NCBI GenBank assembly: GCA_947461805.1
Contig: CANHMJ010000039.1
Coordinates: forward strand, 1-11,590
Reading direction: 5' to 3'
Length of the DNA stretch: 11,590 nucleotides
Origin: Burkholderiaceae bacterium
Lineage (GTDB): Bacteria; Pseudomonadota; Gammaproteobacteria; Burkholderiales; Burkholderiaceae
This document shows positions 1 through 7,261 of this stretch, one piece after another; positions within the stretch are counted from its first letter, which is position 1, and each line of letters opens with the position of its first letter. The notes below the pieces were generated by a model that saw only the letters and a list, made by a program, of their open reading frames with translations, did not search any database and was not told the origin of the DNA. A program made the translations under genes and the position numbers.

Positions 1-204
1 ATGAAACTGGGCTGCAATCAGCCGATTGGGCCCCTTGCCCTAGCTGACTTGATTGGCCTCGATACTTGCTTGGCGGTAATGGAGGTTTATTTCAGTAATT
101 TCAATGACTCCAAATACCGTGCCTGCCCTTTGCTGCGTGAAATGGTTGCGGCTGGGTATTTGGGTCGTAAAACAGGGCGTGGTGTGTATCACTACGACAC
201 CTAA
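1..204 (+). CDS. hbd: 3-hydroxybutyryl-CoA dehydrogenase, C-terminal fragment (5' end outside window)
   Basis: This is the last 67 residues of an NAD(P)-dependent 3-hydroxyacyl-CoA dehydrogenase, which interconverts acetoacetyl-CoA and 3-hydroxybutyryl-CoA in the cytoplasm. The visible part matches the helical C-terminal dimerisation domain of the Hbd/PaaH family: NQPIGPLALADLIGLD near residues 6-21, then DSKYR, then LGRKTGRGVYHYD at the very end. Family members are about 280 residues, so roughly three quarters of the gene, including the Rossmann NAD-binding domain and catalytic His, lies to the left. The ATG at position 1 is an internal Met, not the start. The stop is three bases before the next gene, so the two are probably co-transcribed. 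The role could be beta-oxidation or polyhydroxybutyrate turnover; the fragment cannot separate these. Confidence 0.9.
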   Translation: MKLGCNQPIGPLALADLIGLDTCLAVMEVYFSNFNDSKYRACPLLREMVAAGYLGRKTGRGVYHYDT

Positions 205-207
205 AAA

Positions 208-729
208 ATGTCAACCATCAGCACCCTGCCGCCGATTGTTCGTGTTTTAGGATACGGCGGTTTAATTCCATTTGTTGTTTGCGCCATCTTGGTTCAAGTG
301 GCACCAACGCCTTTTGATTATGTCGGCGCCGAATCCCTTGCCGCCTATGGTGCTGTGATCTGCTCTTTTTTAGGCGCCATCCATTGGGGTGGAAACTTTC
401 GGCACCTTGGCAATATTGCCGATAGCGCTAATTTAGCGAGCGCTGGGGATATCGGCGGATCCCGCTGGTTTGAACGAAACGCCTGGATCTGGGGCGTTAT
501 TCCATCGCTAATAGCTTGGCTAGCATTGCATATCTACATACCCGTTGGCTTGCTGATGTTAGCGGCAATGCTCTTGGTTCAGCGCGGTATTGATCAAAAT
601 ACATACCAGTATTACTTTACTAGCAAGGCGGCGCATGCTGAATTCATGGTGATGCGTACGCGCTTGACTGTGGTCGCTTCGTTCTGCCTGACATGGGCTG
701 CCCTCGTCATGCTAGCGACCATGACGTGA
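208..729 (+). CDS. DUF3429 family integral membrane protein
   Basis: This is a 173-residue predicted inner-membrane protein of unknown function. I recognise the DUF3429 pattern: an N-terminal LGYGGLIPF segment leading into a first membrane helix (about residues 13-31), then YGAVICSFLGAIHWG in the second helix (about 47-61), with a conserved His-Trp-Gly. Further hydrophobic stretches lie at about 92-122 and near the C-terminus (about 150-172). Between helices 2 and 3 is a hydrophilic stretch of about 30 residues. The ATG lies three bases after the preceding stop and has no clear Shine-Dalgarno sequence, so translation may be coupled to the upstream gene. No enzymatic motif is visible and I assign no function. 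Confidence 0.85.
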   Translation: MSTISTLPPIVRVLGYGGLIPFVVCAILVQVAPTPFDYVGAESLAAYGAVICSFLGAIHWGGNFRHLGNIADSANLASAGDIGGSRWFERNAWIWGVIPSLIAWLALHIYIPVGLLMLAAMLLVQRGIDQNTYQYYFTSKAAHAEFMVMRTRLTVVASFCLTWAALVMLATMT

Positions 730-757
730 GAACCGCTCCAGCCTGGATCAGCTTGCC

Positions 758-2068
758 ATGAGCAATCTGTTTGAAACCAAACCACCGCCACCGTTGGCGG
801 AAGCCTTGCGTCCCAGCTCGATTGCTGAGGTGATCGGTCAATCGCATTTACTAGCCCAAGGCAAGCCCCTTCAACTGGCTTTTGCATCGGGCAAACCGCA
901 TTCAATGATTTTGTGGGGGCCTCCGGGCGTTGGCAAAACAACCTTAGCTCGTCTTTCTGCAAAGGCCTTTGATCGCGAATTTATTGCAATCTCAGCGGTG
1001 CTTGCTGGCGTCAAAGAAATTCGGGAGGCGATAGATCAGGCGCAGCAAAATAATAATCAGTACGGCAAGCAAACCATTCTGTTTGTCGATGAAATTCATC
1101 GCTTTAATAAAAGCCAACAAGATGCGCTTTTACCGCACGTCGAATCTGGTCTGTTTACGTTTATCGGCGCCACCACGGAAAATCCCTCCTTTGAGGTGAA
1201 TTCCGCCTTGCTTTCTCGGGCACAGGTCTATGTTCTTAAATCCTTGAGCGCTGAAGAACTACATACCTTGGTCGAGCGTGCCAGGGTACATGCCATGCCA
1301 AACATTGAATTTGATTCCGCAGCGATTGACACCATCATTGCTAATGCGGATGGTGATGCGCGGCGCTTACTCAATGTGCTGGAGCAAATTCGGAACGCTA
1401 TTTCGATTCCCGGGTCGACCAATACGGTGGTGGATCAATCTTTTGTTGAAAATGCATTAACTGCCAATGGTCGTCGCTTTGATAAAGGCGGAGACCATTT
1501 TTATGACCAGATATCGGCGCTGCATAAATCGGTACGCGGCTCCAATCCAGATGCTGCTTTGTATTGGCTTTGCCGCATGCTCGATGGCGGCGCAGATCCG
1601 CGCTACCTTGCGCGCCGCATTATTCGCATGGCCTGGGAAGATATTGGTTTGGCCGATCCCAGGGCAATCCAACTCGCGAACGATGCGGCAGAAACCTATG
1701 AACGACTGGGCTCACCCGAAGGCGAGCTAGCGCTGGGTCAAGCAGTAGTCTATTTGGCTGTTGCAGCGAAAAGCAATGCCAGCTATGTTGCCTATAACAA
1801 GGCCCGTGCTTTTGCTGCGGCCGATCAAAGTCGGGGCGTACCAAATCACTTACGCAATGCGCCAACGAAATTAATGCAAGAGTTGGGGCACGGCACTGCG
1901 TATCGGTATGCGCACGATGAGCCCTATGGCTATGCAGCAGGTGAAACCTACTTACCCGAAGGCATGACTGAGCCACATTGGTACCAGCCGGTGGAGCGCG
2001 GCCTTGAAATTCAGATTGCGGAACGCATGGCTTTTTTGCGCTCACTCGACGAGGCGGAGAAAAAATGA
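758..2068 (+). CDS. rarA: Replication-associated recombination protein A (RarA/MgsA AAA+ ATPase)
   Basis: This 436-residue cytoplasmic AAA+ ATPase is related to clamp loaders. Family members act at stalled replication forks with SSB and form tetramers. The N-terminus has the family's RPSSIAEVIGQSHLL stretch (about 18-32). Walker A is GPPGVGKT at 54-61 with Lys60, Walker B is DEIH at 111-114 followed by RFNKSQQDA, and the sensor-1 segment GATTENPSFEVNSALLSR follows. The SAVLAGVKEIREAI segment (79-92) is also typical of RarA. The C-terminal half carries the tetramerisation domain (DGGADPRYLARRI, PNHLRNAPTKLM). Length is normal for the family, about 440 residues. The ATG is preceded by only a weak GGA 10 bases upstream. 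The stop overlaps the next start as ATGA, indicating translational coupling. Confidence 0.96.
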   Translation: MSNLFETKPPPPLAEALRPSSIAEVIGQSHLLAQGKPLQLAFASGKPHSMILWGPPGVGKTTLARLSAKAFDREFIAISAVLAGVKEIREAIDQAQQNNNQYGKQTILFVDEIHRFNKSQQDALLPHVESGLFTFIGATTENPSFEVNSALLSRAQVYVLKSLSAEELHTLVERARVHAMPNIEFDSAAIDTIIANADGDARRLLNVLEQIRNAISIPGSTNTVVDQSFVENALTANGRRFDKGGDHFYDQISALHKSVRGSNPDAALYWLCRMLDGGADPRYLARRIIRMAWEDIGLADPRAIQLANDAAETYERLGSPEGELALGQAVVYLAVAAKSNASYVAYNKARAFAAADQSRGVPNHLRNAPTKLMQELGHGTAYRYAHDEPYGYAAGETYLPEGMTEPHWYQPVERGLEIQIAERMAFLRSLDEAEKK

Positions 2069-2691
2069 AGGCACGTTTCTATTTCGACATTATTTCTCCT
2101 TTTGCGTACTTTTATGTGAAGTTACGCCATCGCCTTGAGCCGCGTTTGCAAATCGAACCGGTACCGGTATTGCTTGGCGGTCTTTTACGCGGCGCACACA
2201 ATCAAGGCCCTGGTGAAGTCCCCGCAAAGCGCTTGTACACGTATGAAGCGTGTGTATGGCAAGCAGCGAAATTAGGCATTCCCTTTCGGTTTCCAGAGCA
2301 CCACCCATTTATTACCGTTGCAGCGCAGCGCCTTTTAGTCCAAGAGCAAGCCGACTGGCCTATGGTCGAGCGGGCATTTGATTTTGTTTGGGTGCTAGGC
2401 AAGGATCCCAATCTGCACTGGTCTGATTTTTGTACGCACCTGCATTTAGATCCCACCACACCCCGCCCAGATAACGTCGAAACCAAAGCAGGTTTAATTG
2501 CCAACACCCAAGAGGCTCTTGATCGCGGCGCCTTCGGCGTACCCACTCTGGCGCTTGGAGAGCGTATTTTTTGGGGGGTCGATGCCATCGATTGGGTCAT
2601 TGACTACCTTAATCAACCGGAGATGTTTGATCAAGCAGCCTATCGGGCCGCTTCATCTGTACCCAACGGACTACCACCCACGCCAGCATAA
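2065..2691 (+). CDS. 2-hydroxychromene-2-carboxylate isomerase / kappa-class GST-like (DsbA-fold) protein
   Basis: This is a 208-residue thioredoxin-fold protein of the DsbA superfamily. The start MKARFYFDIISPFAYFY matches the HCCA isomerase/kappa glutathione transferase group, in which a Ser (here Ser11 in ISPF) replaces the active-site Cys and activates glutathione. Near the C-terminus, GAFGVPTLALGERIFWGVDAIDWV carries the conserved cis-proline loop (GVPT) and the typical ending. Named members isomerise 2-hydroxychromene-2-carboxylate in naphthalene degradation, but most chromosomal copies have unknown substrates. No aromatic degradation gene is nearby, so a naphthalene role is not supported. 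The start overlaps the rarA stop by four bases, so expression is probably coupled to rarA. The family call is firm and the substrate is unknown. Confidence 0.88.
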   Translation: MKARFYFDIISPFAYFYVKLRHRLEPRLQIEPVPVLLGGLLRGAHNQGPGEVPAKRLYTYEACVWQAAKLGIPFRFPEHHPFITVAAQRLLVQEQADWPMVERAFDFVWVLGKDPNLHWSDFCTHLHLDPTTPRPDNVETKAGLIANTQEALDRGAFGVPTLALGERIFWGVDAIDWVIDYLNQPEMFDQAAYRAASSVPNGLPPTPA

Positions 2692-2743
2692 GCCTCACGC
2701 AATACAATGGAGTGGATCTGTATTTGCCATTTATTTACCACTT

Positions 2744-2750
2744 AGGAAGA
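2744..2750 (+). promoter_or_regulatory. Ribosome binding site that sets the cyclophilin start
   Basis: AGGAAGA lies with its AGGA core six bases before the ATG at 2754. It supports that ATG over an in-frame GTG at 2712, which would add 14 residues ahead of a good signal peptide and has no comparable site. Confidence 0.7.
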
Positions 2751-2753
2751 ACC

Positions 2754-3350
2754 ATGCGAACCACTCCATTTTGCTCTTACCGTGCCTTGATAACCGCCCT
2801 CGCTGGCGCCTTTTTATTTGCCACCGGCACAGCCCAGGCAGAGCCACGCGTCGAGTTCAAAACCAATCAAGGTAGCTTTGTTGTGGATCTGGATTCGGCG
2901 AAGGCGCCCAAGACCGCTGATAACTTTCTTAAGTATGTTCAGAGCGGCTTTTATAACGGCACGATCTTCCACCGCGTGATCGATGGTTTCATGATCCAAG
3001 GCGGTGGCTTCACACCCGATTTAAATCAAAAGCCAACCAACCCACCCGTTGTCTCCGAAGCCCAAAACGGACTAAAGAATCAAAGCTATACGATTGCAAT
3101 GGCGAGAACATCGGATCCCGATTCAGCGACCGCGCAATTCTTTATTAATGTGCGTGACAATCAAGGACTGGATTTCCCGAACGCTATGGGTAATGGCTAT
3201 ACCGTCTTTGGCAAAGTCATCTCTGGTACTCAAACCATTGACCGCATTCGTAAAATCCCAACCATGGTCGCACCAGCGCCTAAATTTGGACGGATGGCGG
3301 ATGTACCCACTACTCCTGTTGTGATCGAGTCAGCGACCGTCTTAAAGTAA
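2754..3350 (+). CDS. ppiA: Secreted cyclophilin-type peptidyl-prolyl cis-trans isomerase
   Basis: This 198-residue protein has an apparent Sec signal peptide: MRTTPF, a hydrophobic core LITALAGAFLFATG, then Ala-Gln-Ala as a signal peptidase I site after residue 29. The mature domain begins PRVEFKTNQGSF. It should act in the periplasm, catalysing proline isomerisation during protein folding. Cyclophilin active-site residues are present: Arg74, Phe79 and Gln82 in FHRVIDGFMIQGG, followed by ATAQFFINVRDN. As in E. coli PpiA/PpiB-type enzymes, the position of the human CypA tryptophan (cyclosporin contact) carries Phe (LDFPN), which predicts low cyclosporin sensitivity. The VFGKVISG segment and the C-terminal strand are intact. 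It has its own good ribosome binding site 62 bases after the previous gene. The exact gene name is inferred from secretion and domain. Confidence 0.93.
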   Translation: MRTTPFCSYRALITALAGAFLFATGTAQAEPRVEFKTNQGSFVVDLDSAKAPKTADNFLKYVQSGFYNGTIFHRVIDGFMIQGGGFTPDLNQKPTNPPVVSEAQNGLKNQSYTIAMARTSDPDSATAQFFINVRDNQGLDFPNAMGNGYTVFGKVISGTQTIDRIRKIPTMVAPAPKFGRMADVPTTPVVIESATVLK

Positions 3351-3374
3351 TCTAATACGCGATCGAGTTTTACG

Positions 3375-5186
3375 ATGATTCTGCTCGATGATGTTGAGAG
3401 TTGCACTGCTAAACCTACCAGTCGCCTCTACCAAGAGCCCATCGCACACTGGGCAGCATTTACTCCGGCTGAAATTGATGCCTGCTTTGATGCGATCCAG
3501 TCAGCTTTAAAAGCAGATCACCATGTGGTTTGCCTGGTTGCCTACGAGTATGGCCAAGTCATTCATCGACTGCCCAGTACTTCGTCCCCAGCCATACCGC
3601 TAATTCAAGCATGGGCATACCATCGACCCAAAACACTTACAAAAGTGGAAGTGGATGCCTGGCTTGAAACACAACTGGCCCAGCTAACCGATGATCAACG
3701 CGTCAGTGGTGTAGCTTCCTGCACAGAATCCATTACGCAAGCCCAGTTTCAATCGGATGCCCTGCGAATTCAAGAATGGATACGCTGTGGTGATACGTAT
3801 CAAATTAATCACACGTACCGCATAAGGGGGGAGATTTATGGTGACCCGCTCGCTTTATATGCACGCCTAAGAGCGCGGCAACCTGGTCGTTTTGGTGCAT
3901 TTGTGCAAGAAGGCAACACTACCATTCTGTCGCAATCGCCTGAACTTTTTATAGAACGGGATGGAGACTGTTTACGCGCCATGCCCATGAAGGGCACCGC
4001 CAATGCCCGAACCGAGAGCCCAGAGCAATTGGCAAGCGACCCTAAAAATCGCGCAGAAAATATTATGATCGTTGACCTCTTACGCAATGATCTAAGCCGA
4101 GTTGCCTTACCGGGTAGCGTTACCGTACCCACCTTGTTTCATGTTGCACAGCATGGAAATGTGCTGCAAATGACCTCGACCATAGAGGCAAAAGCAAAGC
4201 CCGATATAAGTCTACGTACCATACTCGATGCGGTCTTTCCCTGTGGCTCTGTTACGGGCGCCCCCAAAAAACGCAGCATGGAGATTATTCACGCATTGGA
4301 AGGTGCTCCCCGCGATTATTACTGCGGCGCCTTGGGCTGGCTTGACCCGAATGGCGATTTTGCATTTAGCGTTCCTATTCGTACGCTCAATTTAGAGTCA
4401 AGTCCAAGCGCCCACCAAACCAAATTCACCTTGGGCATCGGTGCTGGCATTACGATTGATTCCAATCCAGCGCTAGAGTGGCAGGAGTGTCAAACGAAAT
4501 CGGCATTTATCACCGAGATGCCAAATGAGCTGGGTTTATTCGAGACCATTCGCGTTGAAGGACAAAAGCCACTTCGCTTTGCGGCCCACCTTCAGCGATT
4601 GCAGCAGTCCGCATCTGCCCTGCGCATTCCATTTGACGCATCTCGGATTGCCGAGGCTGCTGAAGAGGCCTGCCTAGCAATTACAAGTCCACTTCCCCAT
4701 CGCTTGCGCATTGACTTATTCGCCGATGGCTCGGTGACTGCGATAGCCAATGTCTTGGAACCGATTGCAAATGAAGTCGCTATTTTTTGGGCATCCAAGG
4801 TATTGCCCGATGCACATCAGGCCATCATGCAATCGAGCAATGTTCTATTGGCCCATAAAGTCAATGTACGGACCATGTATGACTTGGCATGGAAAAATGC
4901 GGTAGCACTAGGCGGTTTTGATGCGGTCTTTTTGAATGAGTTCGGTTTAGTCACCGAAGGGGGGCGTAGCTCGATTTTTATACAGCCCAAAGGGTCAAAG
5001 CAATGGCTTACACCACCACTATCGGCAGGGGTACTTCCGGGTGTGATGCGCCAAAGCGTCTTAGATGACCCCCAATGGAATGCCCATCAAGCCACAATCA
5101 CCGCCGCCGATCTAGTAGACGCCGACCGTATCCTAGTTTGCAATGCCCTGCGCGGTGCGGTACCCGCCGTTCTGAAAGTCGGATAA
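3375..5186 (+). CDS. pabB: Aminodeoxychorismate synthase component I fused to aminodeoxychorismate lyase (PabB-PabC)
   Basis: This 603-residue two-domain cytoplasmic enzyme belongs to the p-aminobenzoate branch of folate synthesis. Residues 1 to about 380 are a chorismate-binding PabB domain: CGDTYQINHTYR, then PMKGT (204-208) whose Lys206 corresponds to the catalytic Lys typical of PabB, then ENIMIVDLLRNDLSRV, then TGAPKKRSMEII. From about 382 (MPNELGLFETIRV) to the end is a class IV PLP aminotransferase-fold PabC domain. Its likely PLP Lys is Lys495 in LLAHKVNVRTMYD, followed by GLVTEGGRSSIF. The fusion would convert chorismate, with ammonia from a PabA glutaminase, to aminodeoxychorismate and then to p-aminobenzoate plus pyruvate. 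No pabA is present here. PabB-PabC fusions are known in other bacteria. There is no strong ribosome binding site; GAG at 3365-3367 is the best candidate. Confidence 0.94.
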   Translation: MILLDDVESCTAKPTSRLYQEPIAHWAAFTPAEIDACFDAIQSALKADHHVVCLVAYEYGQVIHRLPSTSSPAIPLIQAWAYHRPKTLTKVEVDAWLETQLAQLTDDQRVSGVASCTESITQAQFQSDALRIQEWIRCGDTYQINHTYRIRGEIYGDPLALYARLRARQPGRFGAFVQEGNTTILSQSPELFIERDGDCLRAMPMKGTANARTESPEQLASDPKNRAENIMIVDLLRNDLSRVALPGSVTVPTLFHVAQHGNVLQMTSTIEAKAKPDISLRTILDAVFPCGSVTGAPKKRSMEIIHALEGAPRDYYCGALGWLDPNGDFAFSVPIRTLNLESSPSAHQTKFTLGIGAGITIDSNPALEWQECQTKSAFITEMPNELGLFETIRVEGQKPLRFAAHLQRLQQSASALRIPFDASRIAEAAEEACLAITSPLPHRLRIDLFADGSVTAIANVLEPIANEVAIFWASKVLPDAHQAIMQSSNVLLAHKVNVRTMYDLAWKNAVALGGFDAVFLNEFGLVTEGGRSSIFIQPKGSKQWLTPPLSAGVLPGVMRQSVLDDPQWNAHQATITAADLVDADRILVCNALRGAVPAVLKVG

Positions 5187-5193
5187 TCGAAGG

Positions 5194-5769
5194 ATGAAAT
5201 CCTTTCCAATGCACTACTGCTCAAAATGCGGATCTACCGTGACATTACGCATCCCTGCAGACGATATGCGCGAGCGCCATGTGTGCAATAGCTGCGCTAC
5301 GGTGCACTACCTCAATCCGCGCAATGTCGTGGGTACTATTCCGGTATGGGGTGAACAGGTGTTGCTCTGCCGCAGAGCGATCCAGCCACGCCATGGCTTT
5401 TGGACTTTGCCTGCCGGCTTTATGGAAATCGGTGAGAGCACTAGCCATGGTGCCGCCCGAGAAACATTAGAAGAAGCTGGAGCCCATGTTGAAATCGGTC
5501 CCCTGTTTTCATTAATCAATGTGCCCCACGTTGAGCAGGTGCATTTGTTTTACCTCGCCAAATTACCGACCCCCGAGTTTTCAGCGGGCGAGGAAAGCCT
5601 TGAGGTAGCGCTTTTTTATGAACACGAAATCCCCTGGTCCGAGTTGGCTTTTCCGACCACTAAACAAACCCTGCAGTGGTTTTTTGCCGATCGCAGTGCA
5701 GGCCTCCTTCGGGCGGGTACTGAGATTGCTGTCCGATCCCGCGATATCCTCCCCTCTGAATCCATTTAA
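5194..5769 (+). CDS. Nudix hydrolase with N-terminal zinc ribbon
   Basis: This protein of up to 191 residues would hydrolyse a nucleoside-diphosphate-linked substrate. Numbered from 5194, four cysteines in two CxxC pairs (9/12 and 31/34) form a zinc ribbon of the Nudix_N_2 type. A complete Nudix box GX5EX7REXXEEXG spans 75-96 (Gly75, Glu81, Arg89-Glu90, Glu93-Glu94, Gly96). The start is uncertain. The ATG at 5194 has AGG directly against it, whereas the in-frame ATG at 5209 gives MHYCSKCG, the usual family N-terminus, with AGGA 14 bases upstream. The gene follows pabB by seven bases and precedes aat by three. The place next to a folate gene might suggest a pterin triphosphate substrate, but zinc-ribbon Nudix proteins act on varied substrates (NADH, ADP-ribose), so I leave the substrate open. 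Confidence 0.9.
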   Translation: MKSFPMHYCSKCGSTVTLRIPADDMRERHVCNSCATVHYLNPRNVVGTIPVWGEQVLLCRRAIQPRHGFWTLPAGFMEIGESTSHGAARETLEEAGAHVEIGPLFSLINVPHVEQVHLFYLAKLPTPEFSAGEESLEVALFYEHEIPWSELAFPTTKQTLQWFFADRSAGLLRAGTEIAVRSRDILPSESI

Positions 5770-5772
5770 GCA

Positions 5773-6510
5773 ATGAATCAGATTGCATGGCTGGGGCCTG
5801 ATGATGCTTTTCCCGATCCTGCGGTCATGCCCGATCCAGACCCCGAAGTAGTGGGACTCTTTGCGGTCAGTGAACGCATCTATCCCGGACAGCTTGAAAC
5901 GGCATATCGACTCGGCTTGTTTCCCTGGTATTCCGATAATCAACCGGTTTTATGGTGGTCGCCAGACCCGCGGATGGTGCTAGAGCCGAAAAATTTTAAG
6001 GTGAGTGACTCCTTGCAGAAAACCATGCGGCAGTTTTATCACGATCCCACATGCCATATTGAGGTCGATGGTGACTTTGGTGCGATTATGCGAGCCTGCG
6101 CCCTAAGCCCCCGAAAAGACCAGGATGGCACCTGGATCACCCATGAAATTGTTGACGCATACAGTCAACTATATGAAAACGGCTTTGCCCACAGCATTGC
6201 AATCAAGCAAGGCGATCGCCTGTTGGGCGGTCTGTACTGCGTTAGTTTTGGCCGCATGGTCTTTGGTGAATCGATGTTTAGCCGCCAACGGGATAGCTCG
6301 AAGCTTGCCTTGGCCCTGCTTTGCGCTTGGTGCTACGATCATGAGGTGCCATTGATTGATTGCCAACAAGAAACCGCCCACCTCCGATCCCTCGGGGGAG
6401 GCCCCATCCCGCGCCCGCATTTTTTATCACTGGCACGCGATGCGCTGAGTAAGAATTCTATAAGTACTCCATGGAGTTTTAATAAAACTGCATTGGAGCG
6501 TTGGCTATGA
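5773..6510 (+). CDS. aat: Leucyl/phenylalanyl-tRNA--protein transferase
   Basis: This 245-residue cytoplasmic enzyme transfers Leu or Phe from aminoacyl-tRNA to proteins with N-terminal Lys or Arg, creating primary N-degrons recognised by ClpS/ClpAP. Family signatures are clear: YRLGLFPWYSDNQPVLWWSPDPRMVL, GTWITHEIVDAY, GESMFSR with Glu166, and LIDCQ with Asp196 and Gln198, which correspond to functional residues studied in the E. coli enzyme. One departure is AVSERIYPGQL, where most members read approximately AxGGDLSPxxL. The start lies three bases after the Nudix stop without a visible ribosome binding site, suggesting coupling. The stop overlaps the bpt start as ATGA. Length is normal. Confidence 0.96.
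   Translation: MNQIAWLGPDDAFPDPAVMPDPDPEVVGLFAVSERIYPGQLETAYRLGLFPWYSDNQPVLWWSPDPRMVLEPKNFKVSDSLQKTMRQFYHDPTCHIEVDGDFGAIMRACALSPRKDQDGTWITHEIVDAYSQLYENGFAHSIAIKQGDRLLGGLYCVSFGRMVFGESMFSRQRDSSKLALALLCAWCYDHEVPLIDCQQETAHLRSLGGGPIPRPHFLSLARDALSKNSISTPWSFNKTALERWL
6495..6498 (+). promoter_or_regulatory. Ribosome binding site that sets the bpt start
   Basis: GGAG inside the end of aat lies eight bases before the ATG at 6507. It supports that ATG over the in-frame TTG at 6501, which would sit only two bases after it. Confidence 0.65.
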
Positions 6511-7253
6511 GCCAAATCAATGAGCTCCCGATTACTGCGCTGCAGTTTTATGCGACAGCATCGTATACCTGTAGCTATCTTCCACTGCAAACCGCGCGGT
6601 CACAAGTTGCCACACCATCCCATCTGGTGCATAGCGATATGTACGGTGATCTAGTCAATGCAGGATTTCGGCGCAGCGGGCTATTCACATACCGACCCTA
6701 TTGCGATCACTGCAAGGCGTGCATTGCTACTCGAATACCGGTTGAACACTTTGTTTCGACTCGCAGCCAGCAACGCGCCCACAATCAACATGCCAATTTA
6801 GAAACCCACGTACTCCACTTGAGTTATACAGATGAGCACTATGCCCTGTATCGGCACTACCAAGAGCAACGCCATCACGATGGTGAAATGAACCGCGATG
6901 ATCAAGAGCAGTACACACAATTTTTACTGCAAAGCCGGGTGAACTCGCGATTGGTCGAATTTCGGGATGGCCCTCAGGGTGCAGAGCCGGGTCGCCTCCG
7001 CATGGTTAGCATCATTGATATTGTTGAAGCAGGCATTTCTTCGGTCTACACCTTTTACGACACCACGGTGCCCAAAGCCAGTTATGGTACCTACAGCATT
7101 CTGTGGCAAATAGCGCAAGTCAGGCAGCTTAAGCGGCCTTATCTTTATCTTGGTTACTACATCCAAGAGAGCCAGAAGATGGCATATAAGTCGAAGTTCA
7201 AGGGCATCGAAGGTCTAATAGATAACCTTTGGCAGCCCTTGCATACGCGATAA
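6507..7253 (+). CDS. bpt: Aspartate/glutamate leucyltransferase (Bpt; ATE-family aminoacyl-tRNA--protein transferase)
   Basis: This 248-residue cytoplasmic enzyme is homologous to eukaryotic arginyltransferase. Bacterial Bpt attaches Leu to proteins with N-terminal Asp or Glu, giving them a ClpS-recognised N-degron. The N-terminal ATE domain shows YTCSYLP (Cys22), then GFRRSGLFTYRPYCDHCKACIATRIPV with Cys66, Cys69 and Cys72. The C-terminal domain shows HYQEQRHHDGEM, then SVYTFYDTTVPKASYGTYSIL and YLGYYIQESQKMAYKSKFKG, all typical. Older annotation calls this family arginyl-tRNA--protein transferase (ate). It overlaps the aat stop by four bases, and together the two transferases make both basic and acidic N-termini degradable. 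A TTG six bases upstream is in frame but less likely as the start. Confidence 0.95.
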   Translation: MSQINELPITALQFYATASYTCSYLPLQTARSQVATPSHLVHSDMYGDLVNAGFRRSGLFTYRPYCDHCKACIATRIPVEHFVSTRSQQRAHNQHANLETHVLHLSYTDEHYALYRHYQEQRHHDGEMNRDDQEQYTQFLLQSRVNSRLVEFRDGPQGAEPGRLRMVSIIDIVEAGISSVYTFYDTTVPKASYGTYSILWQIAQVRQLKRPYLYLGYYIQESQKMAYKSKFKGIEGLIDNLWQPLHTR

Positions 7254-7261
7254 TTCGATTC

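Noticed and set aside
612..962. 116-codon minus-strand open frame spanning the DUF3429-rarA junction
   Set aside because: It overlaps the conserved ends of two plus-strand genes and shows no domain.
1620..2045. 141-codon minus-strand open frame inside rarA
   Set aside because: It lies wholly opposite a well-conserved rarA coding region, has no recognisable motif and no promoter or ribosome binding site; it is a shadow frame.
2202..2600. 132-codon minus-strand open frame opposite the HCCA isomerase-like gene
   Set aside because: Composition is that of a frame shadow (Ser/Arg/Cys-rich), with no family resemblance; the plus-strand protein is clear.
2703..2708. TACAAT as a -10 for a cyclophilin promoter
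   Set aside because: No acceptable -35 lies 16-18 bases upstream and there is no TGn extension, so it was not annotated.
2712..2753. Upstream GTG start extending the cyclophilin by 14 residues
   Set aside because: The extension would precede a complete signal peptide and lacks a ribosome binding site, while ATG 2754 has a good one.
7229..7261. TTG start extending PyrD by 11 residues
   Set aside because: It lies within bpt, and ATG 7262 gives the standard class 2 N-terminus.
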